This document shows positions 18,403 through 28,325 of a DNA stretch of 64,000 bases, in pieces. Under the pieces are notes generated by a model, which was not told the DNA's origin, searched no databases, and saw nothing but the letters and a program-made list of their open reading frames with translations. Position 1 is the first letter of the stretch, and each line of letters begins with the position of its first letter. This DNA comes from Pseudomonas lurida (GTDB taxonomy: Bacteria; Pseudomonadota; Gammaproteobacteria; Pseudomonadales; Pseudomonadaceae), in contig NZ_JAAMRE010000013.1 in the NCBI RefSeq assembly GCF_013522705.1, positions 61,351-125,350 of the forward strand, written 5' to 3'. Both the position numbers and the translations under genes were made by a program.

Positions 18403-18886
18403 GACGATCGCCGCTAACAAGGCTGTCTCCATCGACTATACCCTGACCAACGACGCTGGTGAGGTCATCGACAGCTCAGCCGGCGGCGCGCCGCTGGTCT
18501 ACCTGCAAGGCGCAGGTAACATCATTCCAGGCCTGGAAAAGGCACTGGAAGGCAAAAGCGTTGGCGATGAGCTGAACGTTGCCGTGGAGCCTGAAGATGC
18601 CTACGGCGAATACTCCGCCGAACTGGTCAGCACCCTGAGCCGCAGCATGTTCGAAGGTGTTGATGAGTTGGAAGTGGGCATGCAGTTCCACGCTTCCGCG
18701 CCGGACGGTCAAATGCAGATCGTCACAATCCGTGACCTGGACGGCGACGACGTTACCGTCGACGGCAACCATCCCCTGGCTGGCCAGCGCCTGAACTTCC
18801 AAGTGAAGATCGTTGCCATCCGCGACGCTTCCCAGGAAGAAGTGGCCCACGGTCACGTCCACGGTGAAGGCGGTCATCACCATTGA
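18401..18886 (+). CDS. SlyD-like FKBP peptidyl-prolyl isomerase
   Basis: A 161-residue FKBP-type isomerase with an inserted-flap (SlyD) architecture: VSIDYTLTNDAGEVIDSS, LVYLQGAGNIIPGLEKALEG, then the flap region VAVEPEDAYGEY and MQFHASAPDGQ, and GNHPLAGQRLNFQVKI. The tail HGHVHGEGGHHH is histidine-rich and likely binds Ni or other metals, as in SlyD. It accelerates prolyl cis-trans isomerisation in the cytoplasm. Start ATG at 18401; the frame is open to 18071 but the FKBP fold begins here. A strong terminator follows at 18916. Confidence 0.93.
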   Translation: MTIAANKAVSIDYTLTNDAGEVIDSSAGGAPLVYLQGAGNIIPGLEKALEGKSVGDELNVAVEPEDAYGEYSAELVSTLSRSMFEGVDELEVGMQFHASAPDGQMQIVTIRDLDGDDVTVDGNHPLAGQRLNFQVKIVAIRDASQEEVAHGHVHGEGGHHH

Positions 18887-18910
18887 TTGATGTTTTGATC
18901 AAGCGGTAGC

Positions 18911-18943
18911 AAAAACGCCCCGACCGGTTCGGGGCGTTTTTTT
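18911..18943 (+). terminator. rho-independent terminator of the FKBP gene
   Basis: CGCCCCGA (18916-18923) pairs with TCGGGGCG (18929-18936) across a five-base loop and is followed by seven T residues. Confidence 0.9.
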
Positions 18944-18970
18944 GTGCCCGAAAATACACCGCGATCAAAA

Positions 18971-18995
18971 TGTGGGAGGACTTGCCCCTCCCACC
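18971..18995. repeat. single palindromic repeat
   Basis: TGTGGGAGGACTTGCCCCTCCCACC, one copy of the GC-rich palindromic repeat, between the two convergent terminators of the FKBP gene and rpsT. Confidence 0.8.
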
Positions 18996-19024
18996 GGTGG
19001 AACTGCGATGATTTTCAGGCACAA

Positions 19025-19058
19025 ACAAAAATGCCCCGGACCTTTCGGTACGGGGCAT
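19025..19058 (-). terminator. rho-independent terminator of rpsT
   Basis: Read on the minus strand, ATGCCCCG (19058-19051) pairs with CGGGGCAT (19038-19031) and is followed by a T-rich tract (19030-19025). Confidence 0.85.
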
Positions 19059-19103
19059 TTCTTAACTGTTACGCAACCTGGGCTGCGTTGCAGTTGTTAC
19101 CAC

Positions 19104-19382
19104 TCAGGCTGCAGCAGCAACGCTCAGAGCCTTGATGTGGCCATTCAGGCGGCTCTTATGGCGAGCGGCCTTGTTCTTGTGGATGATGCCTTTATCGGCC
19201 ATACGGTCGATAACCGGCACAGCCAGAACGTAGGCTGCTTGAGCTTTTTCAGCGTCTTTGGTGTCGATGGCTTTAACTACATTCTTGATGTAGGTACGAA
19301 CCATGGAACGCAGGCTGGCGTTGTGGCTGCGACGCTTCTCAGCCTGTTTTGCACGTTTTTTGGCGGAAGGTGTGTTGGCCAC
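19104..19382 (-). CDS. rpsT: 30S ribosomal protein S20
   Basis: A 92-residue basic protein ([20 protein letters not shown], then [15 protein letters not shown] and a final AALS-like alanine tail) that binds 16S rRNA early in small-subunit assembly. The start codon is GTG at 19382, with GAGGAG eight bases upstream. Non-ATG starts are known for rpsT (UUG in E. coli) and relate to its autogenous translational control. It is divergent from murJ and has its own promoter and terminator. Confidence 0.98.
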   Translation of the reverse strand: MANTPSAKKRAKQAEKRRSHNASLRSMVRTYIKNVVKAIDTKDAEKAQAAYVLAVPVIDRMADKGIIHKNKAARHKSRLNGHIKALSVAAAA

Positions 19383-19435
19383 CGTCGAGCTCCTCGAAAG
19401 ACTTTTTAGGAAATAGCAAACAAAATAGGCCGCGA

Positions 19436-19464
19436 ATCATGCCGATGACTTGATGGGTTGTCAA
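19436..19464 (-). promoter_or_regulatory. rpsT promoter
   Basis: On the minus strand TTGACA (19464-19459) and CATGAT (19441-19436) are 17 bases apart, and the -10 is about 54 bases upstream of the rpsT start codon. The exact -35 and ideal spacing fit a strong housekeeping promoter. Confidence 0.7.
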
Positions 19465-19634
19465 GGGCGGCAGATGCGAACTGCTGAGTGGTCGATCTTA
19501 AGAGGCGGGTGATTTATTTCCGGCGCTTGACCTGTAAACTCGCGAGCTTTGGCGCTGTGCTGTTGCAGGCGCGCAGTATCGCATAAGTGGGCGCACAGTT
19601 CGCCTGCTCTTTATCATAGGCGCAAACTCTTTCA

Positions 19635-21173
19635 ATGAATCTGCTCAAATCGCTGGCTGCCGTCAGCTCTATCACGATGATTTCCCGGGTTCTGGGGTTC
19701 GTGCGTGACACCCTGCTGGCGCGCATCTTTGGCGCCAGCATGGCCACGGATGCCTTCTTTATCGCGTTCAAGTTGCCCAACCTGCTGCGGCGCATCTTCG
19801 CCGAGGGGGCGTTCTCGCAGGCGTTCGTGCCGATTCTGGCGGAGTACAAGACCCAGCAGGGCGAAGAGGCGACGCGCACCTTTATTGCCTACGTCTCGGG
19901 CCTGCTGACCCTGGTATTGATGCTGGTGACCGCCCTGGGCATGCTCGCCGCACCGTGGGTGATCTGGGCCACGGCGCCCGGCTTTGCCGACACCCCGGAA
20001 AAATTCGCGCTGACCACCGACCTGCTGCGCGTGACCTTTCCTTATATATTGCTGATTTCCCTGTCTTCCCTGGCCGGGGCCATCCTCAATACCTGGAACC
20101 GTTTCTCGGTACCGGCCTTCGTGCCAACGCTGCTTAACGTCAGCATGATCATCTTTGCGCTGTTCCTCACCCCGTACTTCGATCCGCCGGTGATGGCGCT
20201 GGGCTGGGCGGTGCTGGCCGGTGGCCTGGCGCAATTGCTTTACCAGCTGCCGCATTTGAAGAAGATCGGCATGCTCGTGCTGCCGCGCCTGAACCTCAAG
20301 GACACCGGCGTCTGGCGTGTCATGCGCAATATGTTGCCGGCCATCCTTGGCGTGTCGGTCAGTCAGATTTCCCTGATCATCAACACCGCGTTCGCTTCGT
20401 TGCTGGTATCGGGTTCAGTGTCGTGGATGTATTACGCCGATCGTCTGATGGAGTTGCCCTCCGGTGTGCTGGGCGTGGCACTCGGCACAATCCTGCTGCC
20501 GACCCTGGCGCGAACCTACGCCAACAAGGACCGCCAGGAATACTCGCGCATCCTCGATTGGGGCCTGCGCCTGTGCTTCGTGCTGGTGCTGCCGTGTTCC
20601 CTGGCGCTGGGCATTCTGGCTGAGCCGCTGACAGTCTCGCTGTTCCAATATGGTCAATTCGACGCCCATGACGCCCTGATGACCCAGCGCGCGCTGATCG
20701 CCTACTCCGTCGGCCTGCTCGGCATCATTGTGATCAAGGTGCTGGCGCCGGGCTTCTACGCCCAGCAGAACATTCGCACGCCGGTGAAAATCGCGATTTT
20801 CACGCTGATCGTCACGCAGTTGCTCAACCTGCTGTTTATCGGCCCGCTGGCCCATGCCGGTCTGGCCCTGGCGATCAGCGCGGGCGCCTGCATCAACGCC
20901 GGCCTGCTGTTCTACCAACTGCGCAAACAGCAGATGTTCCAGCCGCAGCCAGGCTGGGGGATGTTCGCGGTCAAACTGCTGGTGGCGGTGGGGATGATGT
21001 GCGCCGTGTTGCTTGGGCTGATGCACTTCATGCCCGCCTGGGACCAGGGCCATATGCTCGAACGCTTCATGCGCCTGGGCGTGCTGGTGGTCGCTGGGGT
21101 AGTGGTGTACTTCGGGATGTTATTACTGCAAGGTTTCCGGCTGCGGGATTTCAATCGCAAGTCGCTGAGTTAG
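19635..21173 (+). CDS. murJ: lipid II flippase MurJ
   Basis: A 512-residue polytopic inner-membrane protein of the MOP/MVF superfamily with about 14 hydrophobic segments. It flips lipid-linked peptidoglycan precursor across the membrane. Family segments include [21 protein letters not shown] (about 16-36), [22 protein letters not shown] (about 48-69) and [21 protein letters not shown] near 265-285, with arginines in the central cavity. Also known as mviN. It leads into ribF, ileS, lspA, fkpB and ispH, the standard Pseudomonas order. Confidence 0.97.
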   Translation: MNLLKSLAAVSSITMISRVLGFVRDTLLARIFGASMATDAFFIAFKLPNLLRRIFAEGAFSQAFVPILAEYKTQQGEEATRTFIAYVSGLLTLVLMLVTALGMLAAPWVIWATAPGFADTPEKFALTTDLLRVTFPYILLISLSSLAGAILNTWNRFSVPAFVPTLLNVSMIIFALFLTPYFDPPVMALGWAVLAGGLAQLLYQLPHLKKIGMLVLPRLNLKDTGVWRVMRNMLPAILGVSVSQISLIINTAFASLLVSGSVSWMYYADRLMELPSGVLGVALGTILLPTLARTYANKDRQEYSRILDWGLRLCFVLVLPCSLALGILAEPLTVSLFQYGQFDAHDALMTQRALIAYSVGLLGIIVIKVLAPGFYAQQNIRTPVKIAIFTLIVTQLLNLLFIGPLAHAGLALAISAGACINAGLLFYQLRKQQMFQPQPGWGMFAVKLLVAVGMMCAVLLGLMHFMPAWDQGHMLERFMRLGVLVVAGVVVYFGMLLLQGFRLRDFNRKSLS

Positions 21174-21258
21174 AGAGTTTGCCGCGATAAAACCGGTGTT
21201 TTATCGATTCGACCCATTTGCCCTGCGCTGTTGCCTGTCGTCCGGGGCAGTGTGTGGT

Positions 21259-21264
21259 TATAAT
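21259..21264 (+). promoter_or_regulatory. candidate -10 box of ribF
   Basis: TATAAT lies 28 bases upstream of the ribF start. No convincing -35 is seen at the right distance, so activity is uncertain. Confidence 0.35.
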
Positions 21265-21292
21265 CGACCACTTTATGAGCAAGAAGCGCGTT

Positions 21293-22231
21293 ATGCAGCT
21301 GGTTCGAGGTCTCCACAACCTGCGCCCCCGGCATCGGGGCTGCGTCGCCACTATTGGCAACTTTGACGGTGTTCACCGTGGCCACCAGGCTATCCTGGCC
21401 AGGCTGCGCGAGCGTGCGGTCGAGTTGGGCGTGCCCAGCTGCGTGGTGATTTTCGAGCCGCAGCCGCGGGAGTTCTTCTCCCCCGAGACCGCGCCGGCTC
21501 GCCTGGCGCGCCTGCGCGACAAACTGCAGCTGCTGGCCGAAGAAGGCGTGGACCGTGTCCTCTGCCTGGCCTTCAACCAGCGTTTGCAAAGTCTCAGCGC
21601 TGCCGAGTTCGTCGACCGCATCCTGGTCGATGGCCTGGGTGTGCAGCATCTGGAGGTCGGCGACGACTTCCGTTTCGGCTGCGACCGGGTTGGGGATTTC
21701 GACTTTCTGCAACAGGCCGGCATCCGCCAGGGCTTTACCGTCGAGGCCGCGCAAACCGTCGAGCTGGACGGCCTGCGTGTAAGCAGTACGCAGGTGCGCA
21801 ATGCCCTGGCCGCCGCCGACTTCGCCTTGGCCGAGCGTTTGCTCGGTCGCCCGTTCCGCATCGCCGGGCGGGTACTGCACGGCCAGAAGCTGGCGCGCCA
21901 ATTGGGCACGCCGACCGCCAACGTGCAACTCAAGCGCCGCCGTGTGCCGCTGACCGGGGTTTACCTGGTCAGCGTCGACATCGACGGTCAATCGTGGCCG
22001 GGAGTCGCCAACATAGGCGTCAGACCCACGGTTGCAGGTGATGGCAAGACCCACCTGGAAGTTCACCTTTTGGATTTTGCCGGTGATTTGTATGACCGGC
22101 GTTTGACGGTGGTTTTCCACCAGAAGCTGCGTGAAGAGCAGCGTTTCGCCTCCCTCGAGGCGTTGAAAACGGCGATCAATGCGGATGTCGCCGCCGCCCG
22201 TGCACTAGCCGCACCTAGCGCCCATCGCTAA
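21293..22231 (+). CDS. ribF: bifunctional riboflavin kinase / FAD synthetase
   Basis: A 312-residue enzyme making FMN and then FAD from riboflavin. The N-terminal nucleotidyl-transferase domain carries VATIGNFDGVHRGHQAIL (about 18-35), and the C-terminal kinase domain carries GRPFRIAGRVLHGQKLAR and LGTPTANVQLKRR near 200-213. Start: ATG at 21293 (MQLVRGLHNLRPRHRG) matches other bacterial RibF N-termini; in-frame ATGs at 21218 and 21275 precede it. It ends 14 bases before ileS. Confidence 0.97.
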   Translation: MQLVRGLHNLRPRHRGCVATIGNFDGVHRGHQAILARLRERAVELGVPSCVVIFEPQPREFFSPETAPARLARLRDKLQLLAEEGVDRVLCLAFNQRLQSLSAAEFVDRILVDGLGVQHLEVGDDFRFGCDRVGDFDFLQQAGIRQGFTVEAAQTVELDGLRVSSTQVRNALAAADFALAERLLGRPFRIAGRVLHGQKLARQLGTPTANVQLKRRRVPLTGVYLVSVDIDGQSWPGVANIGVRPTVAGDGKTHLEVHLLDFAGDLYDRRLTVVFHQKLREEQRFASLEALKTAINADVAAARALAAPSAHR

Positions 22232-22245
22232 CCGAAGAGCCTTAA

Positions 22246-25077
22246 ATGACCGACTATAAAGCCACGCTAAACCTTCCGGACACCGCCTTCCCAATGAAGG
22301 CCGGCCTGCCACAGCGCGAACCGCAGATCCTGCAGCGCTGGGACAGTATTGGCCTGTACGGAAAGTTGCGCGAAATTGGCAAGGATCGTCCGAAATTCGT
22401 CCTGCACGACGGCCCTCCTTACGCCAACGGCACGATTCACATCGGTCATGCGCTGAACAAGATCCTCAAGGACATGATCGTCCGCTCGAAAACCCTGTCG
22501 GGTTTCGACGCACCTTATGTTCCAGGTTGGGACTGCCACGGCCTGCCGATCGAGCACAAAGTCGAAGTGACCCACGGCAAGAACCTGGGCGCGGACAAGA
22601 CACGCGAACTGTGCCGTGCGTATGCCACCGAACAGATCGAAGGGCAGAAGTCCGAGTTCATCCGCCTGGGTGTCCTGGGCGACTGGGCCAACCCCTACAA
22701 GACCATGGACTTCAAGAACGAGGCCGGTGAAATCCGTGCCTTGGCCGAGATCGTCAAAGGCGGTTTCGTGTTCAAGGGTCTCAAGCCCGTGAACTGGTGC
22801 TTCGACTGCGGCTCGGCCCTGGCGGAAGCTGAAGTTGAGTACGAAGACAAGAAGTCCTCGACCATCGACGTGGCCTTCCCGATCGCGGACGAGGCCAAGC
22901 TGGCCAATGCGTTCGGCCTGGCCAGCCTGGCCAAGCCGGCGGCCATCGTGATCTGGACCACCACCCCGTGGACCATCCCCGCCAACCAGGCGCTGAACGT
23001 GCACCCGGAATTCACCTACGCCCTGGTGGACGTCGGTGATCGCCTGCTGGTGCTGGCCGAGGAAATGGTCGAGGCCTGCCTGGCGCGCTACGAGCTGCAA
23101 GGTTCGGTGATTGCCACCACCACCGGTTCAGCGCTGGAGTTGATCAACTTCCGTCATCCGTTCTATGACCGTCTGTCGCCGGTGTACCTGGCCGATTACG
23201 TCGAGCTGGGTTCGGGTACGGGTGTGGTTCACTGCTCGCCTGCCTACGGCGTGGACGACTTTGTGATCTGCAAGAAGTACGGCTTGGTCAACGATGACAT
23301 CATCAACCCGGTGCAAAGCAACGGCGTCTATGTGCCGTCGCTGGAGTTCTTCGGTGGCCAGTTCATCTTCAAGGCTGACAAGGCCATCATCGACAAGCTG
23401 CGCGACGTTGGCGCACTCATGCAGACCGCGACTATCCAGCACAGCTACATGCACTGCTGGCGCCACAAGACGCCGCTGATCTACCGCGCCACCGCGCAGT
23501 GGTTCATCGGCATGGACAAAGAACCGGTGGCCGGCGACACCCTGCGCAATCGTGCCCTCAAGGCCATCGAAGGCACCGGCTTTATCCCGGCCTGGGGCCA
23601 GGCGCGCTTGCACTCGATGATTGCCAACCGCCCGGACTGGTGCATCTCCCGCCAGCGCAACTGGGGCGTGCCGATCCCGTTCTTCCTGAACAAGGAAAGC
23701 GGCGAGCTGCACCCGCGCACCGTTGAACTGATGGAAGAAGTGGCCCAGCGCGTTGAACAGGAAGGCATCGAGGCCTGGTTCAAACTGGACGCCGCCGAGC
23801 TGCTGGGTGACGAAGCGCCGCTGTACGACAAGATCAGCGACACCCTCGACGTGTGGTTCGACTCCGGCACCACGCACTGGCACGTATTGCGCGGCTCGCA
23901 TCCGATGGGGCATGAGACCGGCCCGCGCGCCGACCTGTACCTGGAGGGTTCGGACCAGCACCGTGGCTGGTTCCACTCCTCATTGCTGACCGGTTGCGCC
24001 ATCGACGACCACGCGCCGTACCGCGAACTGCTGACCCACGGCTTCACCGTCGACGAAAACGGCCGCAAGATGTCCAAGTCCCTGGGCAACGTGATCGCGC
24101 CGCAAAAAGTCAACGACACCCTGGGTGCCGACATTATGCGTCTGTGGGTGGCGTCTACCGACTATTCCGGCGAAATGGCCGTGTCGGAGCAGATTCTGCA
24201 GCGCAGCGCCGATGCCTACCGTCGTATCCGTAATACCGCACGCTTCCTGCTGTCGAACCTGACCGGTTTCAACCCAGCCACCGATATCCTGCCGGCCGAG
24301 GACATGCTCGCCCTGGATCGTTGGGCCGTGGACCGCACCCTGCTGCTGCAGCGCGAGTTGCAGGAACATTACGGCGAATACCGCTTCTGGAACGTCTACT
24401 CCAAGATCCACAACTTCTGCGTGCAGGAGCTGGGCGGTTTCTACCTCGACATCATCAAGGACCGCCAGTACACCACCGGCGCCAACAGCAAGGCGCGCCG
24501 TTCGGCGCAGACCGCGCTGTACCACATCTCTGAAGCGCTGGTGCGCTGGATCGCGCCGATCCTGGCCTTCACCGCCGACGAACTGTGGGGGTATCTGCCG
24601 GGCGAGCGTAACGAGTCCGTGATGCTCAACACCTGGTACGAAGGGCTGACAGAACTGCCGGCTGACTTCGAATTGGGCCGTGAGTACTGGGAAGGCGTGA
24701 TGGCGGTCAAGGTTGCGGTGAACAAGGAGCTGGAGGTTCAGCGCGCGGCCAAGGCCGTCGGTGGCAACCTGCAGGCCGAAGTCACGCTGTTTGCCGAAGA
24801 AGGCCTGAGCGCCGATCTGGCCAAGTTGAGCAACGAGCTGCGTTTCGTGTTGATCACTTCCACCGCCAGCCTGGCGCCGTTCGCCCAGGCTCCGGCGGAT
24901 GCCGTGGCTACCGAAGTGCCTGGCTTGAAGCTCAAAGTGGTCAAGTCGGCCTTCGCCAAGTGCGCCCGTTGCTGGCACTGCCGTGAAGATGTCGGCGTGA
25001 ACCCCGAGCATCCGGAAATCTGCGGTCGCTGCGTCGACAATATCAGCGGTGCCGGTGAGGTTCGCCACTATGCCTAA
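22246..25077 (+). CDS. ileS: isoleucyl-tRNA synthetase
   Basis: A 943-residue class I aminoacyl-tRNA synthetase. The HIGH motif is in [15 protein letters not shown] (His65-His68), KMSKS is in [10 protein letters not shown] near 608, and the CP1 editing domain lies between them. The C-terminal zinc site is CARCWHCRE...CGRC, near 906-930. Size and zinc finger fit the bacterial type normally sensitive to mupirocin. Its stop codon overlaps the lspA start (ATGCCTAA), coupling the two. Confidence 0.98.
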   Translation: MTDYKATLNLPDTAFPMKAGLPQREPQILQRWDSIGLYGKLREIGKDRPKFVLHDGPPYANGTIHIGHALNKILKDMIVRSKTLSGFDAPYVPGWDCHGLPIEHKVEVTHGKNLGADKTRELCRAYATEQIEGQKSEFIRLGVLGDWANPYKTMDFKNEAGEIRALAEIVKGGFVFKGLKPVNWCFDCGSALAEAEVEYEDKKSSTIDVAFPIADEAKLANAFGLASLAKPAAIVIWTTTPWTIPANQALNVHPEFTYALVDVGDRLLVLAEEMVEACLARYELQGSVIATTTGSALELINFRHPFYDRLSPVYLADYVELGSGTGVVHCSPAYGVDDFVICKKYGLVNDDIINPVQSNGVYVPSLEFFGGQFIFKADKAIIDKLRDVGALMQTATIQHSYMHCWRHKTPLIYRATAQWFIGMDKEPVAGDTLRNRALKAIEGTGFIPAWGQARLHSMIANRPDWCISRQRNWGVPIPFFLNKESGELHPRTVELMEEVAQRVEQEGIEAWFKLDAAELLGDEAPLYDKISDTLDVWFDSGTTHWHVLRGSHPMGHETGPRADLYLEGSDQHRGWFHSSLLTGCAIDDHAPYRELLTHGFTVDENGRKMSKSLGNVIAPQKVNDTLGADIMRLWVASTDYSGEMAVSEQILQRSADAYRRIRNTARFLLSNLTGFNPATDILPAEDMLALDRWAVDRTLLLQRELQEHYGEYRFWNVYSKIHNFCVQELGGFYLDIIKDRQYTTGANSKARRSAQTALYHISEALVRWIAPILAFTADELWGYLPGERNESVMLNTWYEGLTELPADFELGREYWEGVMAVKVAVNKELEVQRAAKAVGGNLQAEVTLFAEEGLSADLAKLSNELRFVLITSTASLAPFAQAPADAVATEVPGLKLKVVKSAFAKCARCWHCREDVGVNPEHPEICGRCVDNISGAGEVRHYA

Positions 25078-25579
25078 CGCCGGCCGTTTCGGACGTCTGG
25101 GTTGGCTCGTATTGAGTCTGCTGGTGCTGGTCATCGACCAGGTCAGCAAGGCTCACTTCGAAGGCTCCCTGGAAATGTTCCAGCAAATCGTAGTGATCCC
25201 TGACTACTTCAGCTGGACCCTGGCCTACAACACTGGCGCGGCGTTCAGCTTCCTCGCCGACAGCGGCGGATGGCAGCGTTGGCTGTTCGCCCTGATCGCG
25301 GTGGTGGTCAGTGCGGTGCTGGTGGTCTGGCTCAAGCGCCTGGGCCGCGATGACACTTGGTTGGCCGTGGCCTTGGCCCTGGTGTTGGGTGGCGCGTTGG
25401 GTAACCTGTACGACCGTATTGCCCTGGGCCATGTGATCGACTTCATCCTGGTGCACTGGCAGAACCGCCACTATTTCCCGGCGTTCAACTTCGCCGACAG
25501 CGCGATCACCGTCGGTGCAATCATGCTGGCGCTGGATATGTTCAAAAGTAAGAAAACCGGAGAGACCGTCAATGACTGA
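25070..25579 (+). CDS. lspA: lipoprotein signal peptidase
   Basis: A 169-residue inner-membrane aspartyl peptidase with four transmembrane segments that cleaves the signal peptide of prolipoproteins after lipid attachment. Catalytic aspartates are in [15 protein letters not shown] (about 110-124) and [11 protein letters not shown] (about 138-148); [10 protein letters not shown] near 19-28 is the N-terminal signature. Start ATG at 25070 overlaps the end of ileS, and its stop overlaps the start of fkpB. BamD in this window is one of its expected substrates. Confidence 0.97.
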   Translation: MPNAGRFGRLGWLVLSLLVLVIDQVSKAHFEGSLEMFQQIVVIPDYFSWTLAYNTGAAFSFLADSGGWQRWLFALIAVVVSAVLVVWLKRLGRDDTWLAVALALVLGGALGNLYDRIALGHVIDFILVHWQNRHYFPAFNFADSAITVGAIMLALDMFKSKKTGETVND

Positions 25580-26024
25580 ACAGGTATTGGCTGAGCAACG
25601 CATCGGCCAGAACACGGAAGTCACTTTGCATTTCGCACTGCGCCTGGAAAACGGCGATACGGTCGACAGCACGTTCGACAAGGCTCCGGCGACCTTCAAG
25701 GTCGGCGACGGTAACCTGCTGCCGGGTTTCGAAGCCGCCTTGTTCGGTTTCAAGGCCGGCGACAAGCGTACCCTGCAGATCCAGCCGGAAAACGCGTTTG
25801 GCCAGCCCAATCCGCAGAATGTGCAGATCATCCCGCGTTCGCAGTTCCAGGACATGGAGCTGTCTGAAGGCCTGCTGGTGATTTTCAACGATGCGGCGAA
25901 TACCGAGTTGCCAGGCGTGGTCAAGACGTTCGATGACGCGCAAGTGACCATCGACTTCAACCACCCGTTGGCCGGTAAAACCTTGACGTTCGATGTGGAA
26001 ATCATCGACGTTAAAGCACTTTGA
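25572..26024 (+). CDS. fkpB: FKBP-type peptidyl-prolyl isomerase, 16 kDa SlyD-like
   Basis: A 150-residue protein with the SlyD-type FKBP fold: VTLHFALRLENGDTVDSTFD, KVGDGNLLPGFEAALFG, LQIQPENAFGQPNPQNV and FNHPLAGKTLTFDVEI. It lacks the histidine-rich tail of the SlyD-like protein at 18401. Its position after lspA and before ispH is that of E. coli fkpB. Start ATG at 25572 overlaps the lspA stop by eight bases. Confidence 0.95.
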   Translation: MTEQVLAEQRIGQNTEVTLHFALRLENGDTVDSTFDKAPATFKVGDGNLLPGFEAALFGFKAGDKRTLQIQPENAFGQPNPQNVQIIPRSQFQDMELSEGLLVIFNDAANTELPGVVKTFDDAQVTIDFNHPLAGKTLTFDVEIIDVKAL

Positions 26025-26058
26025 TCAACGCCCCGATTTAAATACGGGAGCGGGCTGG

Positions 26059-26086
26059 TGTGGGAGCGGGCAAGCCCCCTCCCAAC
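26059..26086. repeat. single palindromic repeat
   Basis: TGTGGGAGCGGGCAAGCCCC continuing to 26086, one copy of the GC-rich palindrome in the 125-base gap between fkpB and ispH. The ispH transcript may run through it. Confidence 0.8.
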
Positions 26087-26149
26087 TTTGATCTTCATTG
26101 ACAGTTCAGTAGCGTCAACTCTGACCAAGCGCCAGGCACGAGGCACAGC

Positions 26150-27097
26150 ATGCAAATCAAACTCGCCAACCCCCGTGGCTTCTGCGCCGGCGTGGACCGG
26201 GCGATCGAAATCGTCAACCGCGCTCTGGAAGTCTTCGGGCCACCGATTTATGTGCGTCACGAAGTCGTGCACAACAAGTTCGTGGTCGAAGATCTTCGCG
26301 CCCGCGGCGCGATCTTCGTCGAGGAACTCGACCAGGTGCCGGACGACGTTATCGTTATCTTCAGCGCCCATGGCGTTTCCCAGGCCGTGCGCAGCGAAGC
26401 GGCGGGCCGAGGCCTGAAAGTCTTCGATGCCACCTGCCCACTTGTCACCAAAGTTCATATCGAAGTGGCGCGTTACAGCCGCGACGGCCGCGAATGCATT
26501 CTGATCGGCCATGCCGGCCACCCCGAAGTTGAAGGCACCATGGGCCAGTATGACGCCGGCAACGGTGGCGCCATCTACCTGGTCGAAGACGAGAAGGACG
26601 TGGCCAACCTGCAGGTGCGCAATCCGGAGCGTCTGGCGTTCGTGACCCAGACCACCTTGTCCATGGACGACACCAGCCGCGTCATCGACGCCCTGCGCAC
26701 GCGCTTTCCGGCGATCGGCGGGCCGCGCAAGGACGACATCTGCTACGCCACGCAAAATCGCCAGGATGCGGTCAAGCAATTGGCCGATGAGTGCGACGTT
26801 GTCCTGGTGGTTGGCAGCCCGAACAGCTCCAACTCCAATCGCCTGCGTGAGTTGGCCGAGCGCATGGCCACCCCGGCGTACCTGATCGACGGTGCCGAAG
26901 ACCTGCAGCGCGATTGGTTCGATGGCATTGAGCGTATCGGCATCACGGCGGGTGCTTCAGCCCCGGAAGTGCTGGTGCGTGGCGTTATCCAGCAATTGCA
27001 CGCGTGGGGTGCGACCGGCGCCGATGAGCTGGCCGGGCGTGAGGAAAACATTACTTTCTCCATGCCCAAGGAACTGCGGGTTCGCTCGCTGCTCTGA
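26150..27097 (+). CDS. ispH: 4-hydroxy-3-methylbut-2-enyl diphosphate reductase
   Basis: A 315-residue iron-sulfur enzyme, last step of the MEP isoprenoid pathway, giving IPP and DMAPP. The three cluster cysteines are visible: Cys12 ([11 protein letters not shown]), Cys96 ([12 protein letters not shown]) and the one in [11 protein letters not shown] near 197. [14 protein letters not shown] near 220-233 is the substrate-binding SxN segment. Its last 47 bases overlap the end of the convergent fimT-like gene. Confidence 0.98.
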   Translation: MQIKLANPRGFCAGVDRAIEIVNRALEVFGPPIYVRHEVVHNKFVVEDLRARGAIFVEELDQVPDDVIVIFSAHGVSQAVRSEAAGRGLKVFDATCPLVTKVHIEVARYSRDGRECILIGHAGHPEVEGTMGQYDAGNGGAIYLVEDEKDVANLQVRNPERLAFVTQTTLSMDDTSRVIDALRTRFPAIGGPRKDDICYATQNRQDAVKQLADECDVVLVVGSPNSSNSNRLRELAERMATPAYLIDGAEDLQRDWFDGIERIGITAGASAPEVLVRGVIQQLHAWGATGADELAGREENITFSMPKELRVRSLL

Positions 27098-27632
27098 GCG
27101 CGAGGTTGCCCGAGTAACCGCGGCACAAGGCCTGTTCGGCCTTATCGCTGCGCAGGCTGATGCGCCCGCTGGGCGCCAGCACTATCTGGTGCAGGCTGAG
27201 GGCGTTTTGCGTGTCGCACACATGCACGGTGCCGGCGCGAAACCCTCCCCCCGAAAATACCGGTTCGCCCAGCCCGCTGAAGCGTACCTGGTTCTTCAAC
27301 GGCCCGTTGCCTACAAGCGGTATGCGTCCGTTGTCCTGACGCTCCAGCAGGATCGGGTTGTCATCGTCCAGATGGCCGCGCCCGCTCACGTCGACAATGA
27401 TCCGCCAACCGTGGCTCCAATCGCTGTTCAGGGCATGAATGACCACCGGTCGATTGCGTGCGATGGCCTCGGCGCGTGCGAAGCGCAGTCCGTTCGCCAA
27501 TGAGTGTGCTGCGCCTTGCCGCTGCTGTGATTCCAGCAGGTGCTTGAAACCGGGTACGGTGATGTGAGCCAGAATACCGCTCACGATCAGCCCGAGCAGC
27601 AATTCGATCAGGGTGAATCCTCGTTGTTTCAT
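27051..27632 (-). CDS. fimT: GspH/FimT-family minor pseudopilin
   Basis: A 193-residue minor pilin. The class III signal [24 protein letters not shown] has the prepilin cleavage glycine, conserved Glu at position +5 and the hydrophobic N-helix. It would be processed by PilD (42065-42931). The body (residues 60-170) has the GspH/FimT layout ([22 protein letters not shown]). It is transcribed opposite to the pilVWXE cluster and its 3' end overlaps ispH by 47 bases in convergent orientation, which is unusual for core genes. Confidence 0.88.
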   Translation of the reverse strand: MKQRGFTLIELLLGLIVSGILAHITVPGFKHLLESQQRQGAAHSLANGLRFARAEAIARNRPVVIHALNSDWSHGWRIIVDVSGRGHLDDDNPILLERQDNGRIPLVGNGPLKNQVRFSGLGEPVFSGGGFRAGTVHVCDTQNALSLHQIVLAPSGRISLRSDKAEQALCRGYSGNLALRAASEPAVPWAWRK

Positions 27633-27827
27633 GGGCTGTCCCTCCGTGGACGCGGCTGAATATGTCAGGTGCAGACCAAGGTATAGCGCCTGGGGCTCGG
27701 CCTTGGATGATGGCCTTTATGTCCAAAGTATTTCCCTTTGTTCCTGGCGCGGCACGGGCGAAAAGCTGGCGCTAGTCTTGGGTCGCACAGCAGGTTTTTG
27801 CCTGCTCTCTTTCGACCCTCGACACGG
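27633..27827. other. intergenic region between divergent minor-pilin genes
   Basis: 195 bases separate fimT (minus) and pilV (plus). No clear -35/-10 pair, regulator site or terminator could be recognised by eye. Both promoters are presumably here. Confidence 0.4.
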
Positions 27828-28325
27828 ATGACGATGGTGATGCTCGCTTATTCCAACGCTTATTTTTTTGTTGCATTACCTCGGCACCAAGCCGGCACGA
27901 CACTGATCGAGGTCCTGGTAGCGGTACTGATTCTTGGCGTTGGCCTGCTGGGCGCGGCGGTTATCCAACTCAACGCGTTGAAGTCCACCGACAGTTCGAG
28001 AATGACCAGCCAGGCCAGCTTTATTGCCTACGATATGCTCGACCGAATCCGTGCCAACGCCGGTGCCGACTACGCGTGGGGCCGTGCCGCGCGGGCCCCG
28101 GCCAGTGTTGCCGGCGCGAGCGTGCGCGACCTCGACCTGCACGATTTCGAGGCCAATATCCTGGGGTTCGCCGGGGAGAGCGGCGCAGGGGCGGTGGTCG
28201 TCAATGCTCATGACGTGACTGTCAGTATCAGTTGGGATGACAGCCGAGGCAGCGGCATCGCCGGCACGCGCGAAACCTTCACGTTGACCAGTCGCCTCGA
28301 CGCCGATGTGGAGGGCATGCGATGA
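27828..28325 (+). CDS. pilV: type IV pilus minor pilin PilV
   Basis: A 165-residue minor pilin with an unusually long leader before the cleavage site QAG|TTLIEVLVAVLILGVGLLG (glycine near residue 25, Glu at +5). The segment SFIAYDMLDRIRANAGADYAWG is typical of PilV. Candidate starts are ATGs at 27828, 27834 and 27840; none has a strong ribosome binding site, so the leader may be two to four codons shorter. It overlaps pilW by four bases. Confidence 0.88.
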   Translation: MTMVMLAYSNAYFFVALPRHQAGTTLIEVLVAVLILGVGLLGAAVIQLNALKSTDSSRMTSQASFIAYDMLDRIRANAGADYAWGRAARAPASVAGASVRDLDLHDFEANILGFAGESGAGAVVVNAHDVTVSISWDDSRGSGIAGTRETFTLTSRLDADVEGMR

